A stretch of DNA of 64,000 nt, taken from positions 558,001 to 622,000 of the forward strand of contig NZ_LR215023.1 in assembly GCF_900660615.1 (NCBI RefSeq), written 5' to 3'. Both the position numbers and the translations under genes were made by a program. How positions within the stretch are numbered: the stretch's first letter is position 1; the number at the start of each line of letters is the position of its first letter. A model generated the notes under the pieces. The model saw only the letters and a list, made by a program, of their open reading frames with translations. It did no database searches and was not told the DNA's origin. Of the stretch, positions 55,933 through 64,000 are shown piece by piece. The DNA comes from Malacoplasma iowae. GTDB taxonomy: Bacteria > Bacillota_I > Bacilli_A > Mycoplasmatales > Mycoplasmoidaceae.

Positions 55933-56322
55933 TTATCAATTATTCATTAATTTATCTATTATTTCAATATCTGCTGGAACTCACTTAATGAAATTAAGTT
56001 CTGTTTTAGAAATTCATTTATAACTTGAGTGTACATTTAAATTTATTAATCCATTAAAAATAAAGCATTTATATACATACATTTCTAGTTCAAAAGTTGG
56101 ATAATTGTAATTTACTGTTGTTATAAAATCACCTATATTAATATCAATATTTAGTTCTTCTTTGATTTCCCTAATTAAAGCTTCTTTATGTGTTTCATTT
56201 GATTCTATTTTTCCGCCTGGAAATTCTCATAATCCATTAAACTGACCATCAACTCTTTGAGTTATTAAAATCTCATTTTTATCATTGTAAATAACAGCTG
56301 CAACAACACTAACTTTTTTCAT
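55933..56322 (-). CDS. NUDIX hydrolase (MutT-like)
   Basis: 129 aa. The NUDIX box is complete: GGKIESNETHKEALIREIKEELNI fits G-x5-E-x7-R-E-x2-E-E-x-G/N. The start MKKVSVVAAVIYND and FNGLWEFPGGK are like MutT, which removes 8-oxo-dGTP; other nucleotide substrates are possible. The ATG overlaps the end of the upstream nuclease-helicase gene by 14 bp, with AAGGAG inside that gene, so the two are translationally coupled. Confidence 0.9.
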
Positions 56323-58213
56323 ATGTATACTCCTTTTTGATTATTATTTTATTTTTGAAATGTTGTCTTAATTTATCATCTTCTATGTATACAAAAGTGC
56401 CCTTTGTACCTCTTGTTAAGTTTACAAATAACCTATTTAAAAAATATAATTTATTTAATTTTTCTTTATTATTTTTTTCTTCTTCGTTTTTTATTTTTGA
56501 TATAGATCAAACTTGTGATTTCATTTCTTCCATTTCTAGCTGGGATAAATCTACATCAATCTCATTTTTTTCATTTAAAAAAAATAGTTTGGGTATGTGA
56601 ACAAAAATAAAATCAAATTCATATCCTTGCACAGTATTAAAATAACCTATATATTGTGGCCCTTTTTTATCTATATTGAAATTGAGCTTCAAACATAAGT
56701 TTTCAATTTCTTTAGATGTTTTGTTACCGTTTTCTTTGTATTTTTGTAATCATTGTCAATTTGGATTTCATATATACATTTCATTACCAATTTTTACTGT
56801 GGGATTTAAACTATTAAGATCCCATCTTGTTGTTCAAAAACTAACCATTCTAATATTGTATTTATGATACATTTTTTGGTACATAGAATTAAATTCACTA
56901 TGGTCTAAAATTTTAAAATCAAAAAATTCATTAACAAATTTTTCTTGATAGTTTTCTTCGTTAAAAATAATGTTTTTTAAAAAATCAATATAAGATATGT
57001 CGCCTCCACTTCTGAATTGTTCAGAAAGATAAAGTTCAGTTATACTTCAATTGTTTTTGTAAGCCAATTCTTTTAATTCATCTTTTGTTATTCCTTTTTT
57101 ATTTACCACTTGTTGATTATCAATAAAAGTAATGATGTTTTTATTTATGCTTTTCAAAGCTCTTTCATAAAAAACTCTTGCACTATCTCTTCCTGTTGCT
57201 TTATGACCCTCATCAATTATTAAATTATCTATTCTGTTGCCAAAATCATGTGAATTAGCACCTTTAATAAATAATTTTGAAGTTTTATTTTTAAATATAT
57301 TTTTTACAGCCTCTCTAAATTCAGGACCAGGTAAAATTAAATTTGTTGTTTGTGATAAAGATCTTAAATGTGTCATCAATTTAAAAGCAACTACAGTTTT
57401 ACCTGAACCAGCACTACCAGAAATTAAAAATAAATTTTTCTTTTTTGTTTTATCCAAATCACTAATTGTATCTATTATCCGATTGTATGTAATATTTTGT
57501 GTTCCATATAATCTTATACTTAAACATTCTTCTTCTAAATCTTTGCTAAAACTTTTTGATGGTTTGTATTTTAGGTCATCAAGTATATCAACATCATTAG
57601 TATCAATGCAATTACTAAAATGATTTTTTAATATATTAATAAATTTATTATTTTCATTCTTACAAAAAGCATAAGATTTTTCAATAATTGATGAAAATCT
57701 TTTATCTATTAAAACATTAATATTTGAATATTCATAATTTGGCAAATATGAATAACAATAAAAATTAAATTTAATTTCATCAATTACATACATGTTAGTC
57801 AATATTTGATAATAATCATATGCTTCATATGATGGATGATTACATGGTCCATAACTTACATTTGGATACAAAAGCATTGAATCTTTAAATAAATTTATTG
57901 TACTTCAACCTTTTAATTCAACAATTGCTAAATTTTTATTTTCATGATGATCTTTACCTATAATTATTAAATCGATTCTTTTAAAACAATCTCTTATCAC
58001 ATATTCAAGTAAAACAAATTGATTTTCTTTATTATTAAGTTCACTTAAAATATTAGCAACTTTTTTAAGTTGCTTCCAAGACTCAATTTCTTTTACTGAA
58101 GCTCCGATATTTAAACCTCTTCTTTCTTTTAATTCTTTTAAAAGAATTGCATGAATGCAATCAGAATCGCAATCTTTAATAAATTCATCAATAGTTTTTT
58201 TATAAATTATCAT
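56309..58213 (-). CDS. nuclease-helicase fusion (DUF2075-like)
   Basis: 634 aa with TGA as Trp. The N-terminal 110 residues end in a PD-(D/E)XK-like site: RIDLIIIG then AIVELKGW (D-x-n-E-x-K). The C-terminal part is a superfamily 1-like ATPase of the DUF2075 kind: Walker A GSAGSGKTVVAF (about residue 255), Walker B NLIIDEGHKATGRD, sensor-like TFIDNQQVVNKKG, then LSEQFRSGG, TVQGYEFDFIFVHIP and LFVNLTRGTKGTFVYI at the C-terminus. DUF2075 proteins are often found in defence islands. It overlaps the NUDIX gene. The start lacks a clear Shine-Dalgarno. Confidence 0.82.
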
Positions 58214-58298
58214 ATCAGACTGATTATCGCAGAAAATGAAATTTTATTTATAATTTTTAACGGAATGAATTGATAATTTTCGGTATACTGTGATTGTT

Positions 58299-59399
58299 AT
58301 GAATAACAAAGATGTAAAACTTGAAATATTAAAAAATGCATTTCCATGAATTGATGAAGTTTTTGATTTAAACTTAAATATATCAAAATCATACATTTTA
58401 TATGACAATACGTGAAAAGTTCCAACATTTGAACCTCAATTTTATGGAGAATCAATTTATAGTTATATATTTAAAAATACGCTTGATATTACAGTAAAAA
58501 ATATTGAAGATTGTTTTCTTTTAAAAAGTCAAGCTATTAAAAAAAATCAAGAAACAAAAAATATTAATTTCAAAAATGCTAAATCACCATCAAATGCAGG
58601 TAACATTTCAAATTTAATAAGAGTTTTTAAAGTTAGAAAACAAGAAAATGATAAAGATAATATTAACAAGTTAACAAATATTAGACAGTCATACTCAAAA
58701 GAAGATTTTATAAATGGAATTGAAGAATGAATAAACTATATTATTAATACTAGATCGCCAAAAGAATCTAGAAGATTTGCTAACAAATGAAATAATTATT
58801 ATGTCAATAAAGCTAAATACAAAACTAATGAAATTCCAGATGATTTAATTGAAGATTATATAAGTGGTAATGAACTGAAAAATCCAATTAATAATCTTGA
58901 TGATTATGTTGTTTCTTATTCTGATAAAACAAATAATTTTGAGTATAAAAATAATTTTCAAACTATTGCAGAAAAACTTAATAATGAAAAAATAGGCAAT
59001 ATTGGCGAAATTCTTTGTTTTAAATATTTACAAGAAAATTTTAAAAATTACAAAATTAAAAGAACTTCAGAAATAAACAAGTTTGCCAACCATGATATAA
59101 CTGTTAAAGATAAGGATGACAACATTGTATATTATGTTGAGGTTAAATCTAGTTCTTCTAATAGTTTTCCAAGATTTTATTTATCAAAAAACGAATATAA
59201 TTTGTATAGAAAAAATAAAGACAAATATATTCTTGTGTTTATTTCAGGGATAAATATTTATCAAAAAGATGAATATGTCCCAGAATTTGTTATGATCAAA
59301 TCTCCTGAAATAATTGTTAATTTTGATGAAATTGGTTACCGTGATGGAAAATTGATTATATGCCCTACAAATTATGAGGGTTTATTTCCTATAGGTTAA
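58299..59399 (+). CDS. DUF3883-type (NO VEIN C-terminal) nuclease-like protein
   Basis: 366 aa with TGA as Trp. The last 150 residues hold the nuclease-like domain: GNIGEILCFKYLQENF (Glu), ANHDITVKDKDDN (Asp), YYVEVKSSSSN (E-x-K), then FYLSKNEYNLYRKNKDKYILVFI. The N-terminal 200 residues are charged and unrecognised. DUF3883 domains occur in restriction-like defence proteins. A TATACT box at 58284-58289 lies only about 10 bases before the ATG, so the mRNA may be leaderless. It is divergent from the nuclease-helicase gene, 85 bp apart. Confidence 0.78.
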
Positions 59400-59457
59400 T
59401 CTTTGTTTAGTTGTAAATTGTATATAACTTTAACTATTATATAGATGTTTTTAAAAT

Positions 59458-60096
59458 TTATTTTATTTCAACAATCATCATGTCATATTCATGATATTTA
59501 CTTCATTTAATTTTTAGTTCTTTTGTATGAACTATTTCATTATATTTTTTTAGATGTGATTTTTCTTTTTTCTTATCATTTGAAAATGTAAAATTTAGTT
59601 TTCCTTTTTTAATGATTGGGAAATTTAGTCCATATTTGAATACTGAACTATTTTTTGAAAAACCTTTTTTATATTTTTTATCATTAGTTAGAAAAATGCA
59701 AAATCCTTTAGTGACTTTTCTTTTTGATATATATTTTGATTTATCTATTGAATTTTCAATTCTTGCTATATCATGATGTATTAAAACAACATTAATATTT
59801 TGAGCACCGTGATCTTTATTTTGAAACTCTTCCTTTAATTTATCATCATAATAATAAGAAGCTTTTGTTTTAAATTTGAACTCAAATAATCAAGCTTCCT
59901 TGTCATCAAAGGTAATAAGATCAATATTGCTATTTTTTTGTTCTTCGATTCCACTAAATGGGTATTCTAATCTTATATTTATATGAGGATACAATAACTT
60001 ACAATATCAACTAAAATGAAATTGTAAATCAGATTCATTATGAAAATATTTTCTTTCTTCTTTTAATTTTTGTAAAACTTTTTCAACATCTATCAT
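59458..60096 (-). CDS. PD-(D/E)XK nuclease-like protein, 212 aa
   Basis: Start ATG 60096. The core site follows the pattern E-x-n-D-x-n-E-x-K: NESDLQFHFSWY (Glu), EQKNSNIDLITFDDKEAWLFEFKFK (Asp, then E-x-K). The rest (DHGAQNINVVLIHHDIARIE, VTKGFCIFLTNDKKY) fits the later strands of the fold. It may be a stand-alone nuclease or the toxin/effector of the neighbouring genes. It is convergent with the DUF3883-type gene, 58 bp apart. Confidence 0.65.
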
Positions 60097-60545
60097 ATAT
60101 TAATTATGACACTTAATTGATTTTTTTAATTTGAAATAATATTATAAATTATGTTTTGTAAGTAGTTTAAAATAAAAAATAGTTAACCTGAATTATTTTT
60201 AATACTATGATTGTATGTTTTTAATTTAATTCAATTGGGAATATATTCAAATTACCATTAAACATGTTTATAAGAAAATCATAAGTTTTAAAAATATGGA
60301 AAATAGCATTAATAATTTAATTTTTCAAAAACAAGAATAAAAAACATGACCTATAAACTATGTTTGTTATGCGCTCAATTATAAACATCATTTTTACAAA
60401 TGTGTTATATATTATTATTTTATTATTTTAATTAATAATTAAACATTTGTTCTAGAGTGTATTTTTTTGACAAATAAGTTAATTCAAAATAACACAATTA
60501 TTACATTTTCACTTATTTCCGCAAAAAATATTAGATAATATTATA
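60097..60545. other. AT-rich region left of the invertible segment
   Basis: 449 bp with no ORF above about 30 codons and no gene fragment that the minus-strand mod start could be continuing into; translation from that start ends at 60546. A short hairpin-like stretch lies near 60300. I see nothing else. Confidence 0.5.
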
Positions 60546-60635
60546 TTATATATTTGTTAATATAACCTTTATTTTATCTACCACTTCCTTTGTGTATGGA
60601 TCATTTTCTTTTTTAAATTTTGAAAATTTTTCCAT
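60546..60635 (-). CDS. displaced N-terminal start of the type III methyltransferase
   Basis: 29 codons from ATG 60635 to TAA 60546-60548. The first 24 codons (MEKFSKFKKENDPYTKEVVD, then KIKV) end inside the left inverted repeat; the remaining five (ILTNI) lie outside it and look like chance. The sequence KIKV is followed, across the other inverted repeat on the plus strand, by YFPEFVKDGKFDI, the usual start region of type III Mod proteins. As it stands it yields only a short peptide. Confidence 0.7.
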   Translation of the reverse strand: MEKFSKFKKENDPYTKEVVDKIKVILTNI

Positions 60636-60741
60636 TTTTTTATCAACTCCTTCATATTTTTTTAAAATAAATAAAAATATAACTTATTTACTAAACAAAA
60701 AATTATAAATTTAACTTATATTAGTAGAGTAAATAAAGGTT
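60564..60741. repeat. putative invertible promoter/start segment of mod, OFF orientation
   Basis: Inverted repeats AACCTTTATTT (60564-60574) and AAATAAAGGTT (60731-60741) enclose 156 bp. Inside, on the minus strand, are a TATAAT box (60702-60707), the Shine-Dalgarno AAGGAGTTGAT (60642-60652, ten of eleven bases of the ideal AAGGAGGTGAT), ATG 60635 and codons reading toward the left repeat. Inversion between the repeats would place all of this upstream of, and in frame with, the mod coding sequence. Length and repeat size resemble the invertible promoters of the mpl genes of Mycoplasma penetrans. Confidence 0.8.
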
Positions 60742-62457
60742 TACTTCCCTGAATTTGTGAAAGATGGAAAATTTGATATTCAGTCATTTAATAACTTGTT
60801 TGAAAATAAAGACTTTATAGCAAATGAACACGAAAATTATGGTTTTTTTTGAAATGGAAAAAACAAACTTTTTCAAATCATTAATTCAAATTCTTTATTA
60901 ACACTAAAACCTAATTATGATAAAAGTATAGATTTTAAAAATAGTAAAAATATTATTATAGAAGGTGATAATCTAGAAGTTTTAAAATTACTAAAAAGTA
61001 GTTATTTTGAAAAAATTGATGTCATTTATATTGATCCTCCATACAATACAGGTAATGATTTTGTTTATAACGATAAATATAAAATGTCTAAAAGTGATTA
61101 TGATGAGTCAATTGAAAATAGCAATATAAAAAACTCTGATTCAGAAGGAAGATATCATACTAATTGATTGAATATGATTTATCCTAGATTAAAATTAGCC
61201 AAATCATTATTAAAAGAAGATGGAATTATATTTATATCTATTGATGACAATGAACAAGCTAGATTAAAAATTATTTGTGACGAAATTTTTGGAGAGCATA
61301 ATTTTGTTAGTTGTTTTATATGGCAAAAAACAACAGCTCCCAAAAACAATACGAAATATGTTTCTATAAATCATGATTATGTGTTGTGTTATTCTAAAAG
61401 AAAGGAAAACATAACAATTAATTTAGATGAAAGAACAGAAAAACAATTAAATGATTATAAAAATCCTGATAATGACCCAAGAGGTCCATGAACTAGAATT
61501 AAGTTAAGAGCCCCTAGTTATTCAAAACAAAATGATTATGAAATTGAATTCAACGGAAAAATTTATGCACAGCCAAAAGGCTTCTCATGAATAATTTCTA
61601 AAGAAAAAATGAAAGAATTAATAGATGATAATAGAATTTATTCAGAAGGTGAAATGATAAGAAAAAAAGCATTTTTATCTGAATCAAAACAAGGTGTTAC
61701 CCCAATTAGTTTATTACTAAAAGAAAAAGTTGGAATATCGCAAAACGGAACAGAAGAATTAAGAAAATTATTTAATAATGAAAATATTTTTTCATATCCT
61801 AAACCAACAAAATTAATAAAATATTTAATAAATTTATCTAAAAACAAAAATGCTTTAGTTTTAGATTTTTTTGCTGGATCTGGTACTACAGGACAGGCTG
61901 TTATGGAGCTTAATAAAGAAGATAATGGTAATAGAAATTTTATTTTAGTACAACTTCCAGAAAAAATAGAATCTGAAAAATTTAAATCTATAACAGATAT
62001 TACAAGAGAAAGAATAATTAGATCAATTAATACATTTGGCTACAAAGAAAAAGGTTTTAAATATTTTGAACTTACATCTTCAAACTTTGTAGAATTAAAT
62101 GATGAAATACAACCTTCATTTTTTGATTCAAAATTTAAAAAAGATACAAATGATATCGACTTATTATATGAAATAATATTAAAAATAGGTCTTGATTTAA
62201 ATGAAAATTTTCTAGAAATAAACCTTGATGGGTGCAAATACTTTGTTGATCCATCAAAAACACATATATTTTCTATTTCAGATTATAATGACACCAATTT
62301 ATTAGTAAAACATTTAGTAAATATTAAAAAAGATGATTTAGAACTTACATGTAATTTATATATAAAAGAAGAATTGTTTAAAGATGACAGTCAAAAAATA
62401 AACATTTTCAAAGAGATAGAAACTAGATTAGAAAATACTAGTGTTAGGGTATTATAA
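60733..62457 (+). CDS. mod: type III restriction-modification methyltransferase (Mod), 5' end switched off
   Basis: Open from 60733 (stop TAA at 60730) to TAA 62457, 574 codons, with no ATG or ribosome-binding site at the start of the conserved region; GTG 60757 has neither. It is a beta-class N6-adenine/N4-cytosine methyltransferase: DPPYNTGNDFVYND (motif IV, about 61033), SEGRYHTNWLNMIYPRLKLAKSLLKEDGIIFISIDDNEQARL, then DFFAGSGTTGQAVMEL (motif I, about 61864) after the recognition domain. Restored by inversion it would be 595 aa, normal for Mod. res follows after 1 bp, so both subunits depend on the same promoter. Confidence 0.9.
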
Positions 62458-62458
62458 A

Positions 62459-64000
62459 ATGAAATTTAATTTTAATTCAAATTTATCTCATCAAATTGAC
62501 GCTATTAAATCTATTATTGATATTTTTGAAAATGTAAAAACAAGACCTGGCATTTTTTCTCTTAATAAAGAGATTAGTTTATTTAATGTTGATAGTGATA
62601 ATTATTATGAATGCTATGGAAATAAAATAGCAACTTTAAATTGAAAAGAAATTATAAGTAAAAACATTAAAAAAATTCAATATGAAAATGGAATTGATGA
62701 CAATGGCGAATTTTCTACAACATTTGATATTGAAATGGAAACAGGTACAGGAAAAACTTATGTTTATTTAAGAACAATTATTGAACTTTACCAAAACTAT
62801 GGATTTAATAAATTTATAATTTTGGTGCCTTCTATTGCAATCAAAGAAGGGGTTATCAAAACATATAATATAACAAAACAACATTTTAAAAATTTATTTT
62901 CAGGTGTTCAATATAGGATGTTTGAATATGATGGAAGTAGAATATCAAATTTGTATGATTTTTTTACATCAAATAATTTAGAAATAATGATAATGACAGT
63001 TCAATCAATTAATAAAACATCTAATAACATATATGAAAAGAATGATAAATTAAATGGTTATTCAGGAATTGAATTAATATCAAAAACAAACCCTATTATT
63101 ATAATTGATGAACCACAAACAACATCAAGTACTGATAAAAGTAATGAGGCTATTAATAAACTTAATCCTTTATTTAAAATCAGATATTCTGCAACATTTA
63201 GAAAAAGAAAAAATGAAAAATTGATGTATAAATTAGATGCAATTGATGCTCATGAAAAAAAATTAGTAAAAAGAATTGTTGTTCATGGGTCAAAAGTGGA
63301 AGACCCATACTCAAATGAATTGACACTAATAAAAGTTGACAATGAAAAAATTTTTTTAAATGTTTATAGAAACAACAAAAATAAAAAAGTTGTAGTTTAT
63401 AAAAATGATGATCTTTTTGAAGCTACAGAATTACCTTTATATAAAAATAAATTTATACAAGATATAGTTTCATTTGATACAGTTATTTTAAATGATGGTT
63501 CTAAATTAAAATTAGAGAAAGATTCAAATTCAAGAAAAAATATTGAAATAAAACAATCACAAATAGAAAAAACTATAATCCATCATTTAGACAAACAATT
63601 GGAATTAATTGATAAAAATATAAAAGTATTGAGTTTATTTTTTATTGATGAAGTTAAAAATTATAGAGTTAAAAAATCCAGTACAGAAACCATCAAAGGT
63701 GATTACTATGTATGGTTTGAATCCATATTTAAAAAAATAATTCTAGAAAATCATAAATATCATAAATTGTATGATCCAAAAATGATAGATGATTACCTAC
63801 CAAAAATTCATGGTGGTTATTTTTCTGGAGACAAAAAATTTCAAACAAAGGATTCAACAGGAAAAAACGCAGATGATGTAGATACATATAAAATCATCAT
63901 GCAAGATAAAGAAAAATTGTTATCAATTAATGAACCACTTTCTTTTATATTCTCACACACAGCTTTAAGAGAGGGATGGGATAATCCTAATGTATTTGTT
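62459..64000 (+). CDS. res: type III restriction enzyme, Res subunit, partial
   Basis: At least 514 codons; the 3' end is outside the window. It starts one base after the mod stop. SF2 helicase motifs: Walker A METGTGKTYVYLRTI (about 62732), IILVPSIAIKEGV, motif II IIIDEPQTT, motif III RYSATFRKRK, and further on FSHTALREGWDNPNVFV (motif VI region) at the edge. The C-terminal endonuclease domain lies beyond. Res needs Mod for target recognition; with mod switched off, both should be silent, which avoids self-cutting. Confidence 0.94.

Noticed and set aside
60757-62457. GTG at 60757 as the normal start of mod.
   Set aside because: It has no Shine-Dalgarno, cuts the conserved YFPEF region in two, and ignores the exact in-frame joining offered by the inverted repeats.
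1-64000. CRISPR arrays, rRNA genes and prophage.
   Set aside because: No regularly spaced short repeats with unique spacers, no rRNA-like stretch, and no phage structural genes were found.

Overview
This window is a low-GC (roughly a quarter G+C by eye) stretch of a mollicute chromosome that reads TGA as tryptophan. Almost every long gene is open only when TGA is sense, as in the transposase, ParE, TrpS, ManA and the surface proteins. Gene content (parE-parC beside plsY, smpB, ttcA-like, rlmH, nadK, folA, trpS, a large repertoire of anchored surface proteins, almost no biosynthesis) fits the Spiroplasma/Entomoplasma/mycoides branch. I cannot name the species from sequence alone.

Layout. (a) 1-1905: 3' end of an acidic unknown gene and a tiny ORF, closed by a terminator hairpin split by an insertion sequence. 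(b) 3.6-12.0 kb: surface-protein module 1 (gene A, broken by an IS, then gene B with a Gly/Ser repeat expansion). (c) 12.2-38 kb: mostly housekeeping genes. These are a zinc alcohol dehydrogenase, rlmH, ferredoxin, a broken GNAT, a TtcA-like thiolase, a membrane protein with degenerate GGDEF/EAL-like domains, smpB, tRNA-Leu, plsY, parE and parC with a very long acidic tail interrupted by a stop. Then come folA, a Cof-type phosphatase, trpS, an Spx/ArsC-like gene with nadK and an EIIB-like gene, an Abi_2-like gene, and a stress group (msrA, ohr, padR, aldehyde dehydrogenase). (d) 37.4-42.1 kb: more IS copies around a lipoprotein with an Ig-like domain. (e) 42.7-54.5 kb: surface-protein module 2 (intact A and B), a transglutaminase-like lipoprotein and a permease without an ATPase. 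(f) 54.8-64 kb: manA, then a defence-type island: NUDIX hydrolase, nuclease-helicase (DUF2075-like), DUF3883-type nuclease, another PD-(D/E)XK protein, and a type III restriction-modification pair (mod, res).

Two systems stand out. First, the type III methyltransferase gene has no start in its present orientation. Its missing promoter, a near-perfect Shine-Dalgarno, its ATG and its first 24 codons lie just upstream on the opposite strand, between 11-bp inverted repeats (60564-60574 and 60731-60741). Inverting this roughly 0.18 kb segment would join them exactly in frame, so the locus looks like an on/off DNA-inversion switch caught in the OFF state. Second, the IS30-type element occurs four or five times, and each clean insertion is flanked by a direct duplication of a whole inverted repeat (24-39 bp), mostly transcription terminators. 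This is the behaviour described for IS1630 of Mycoplasma fermentans. One copy broke surface gene A of module 1; another sits nested inside a further copy with a 100-bp deletion.
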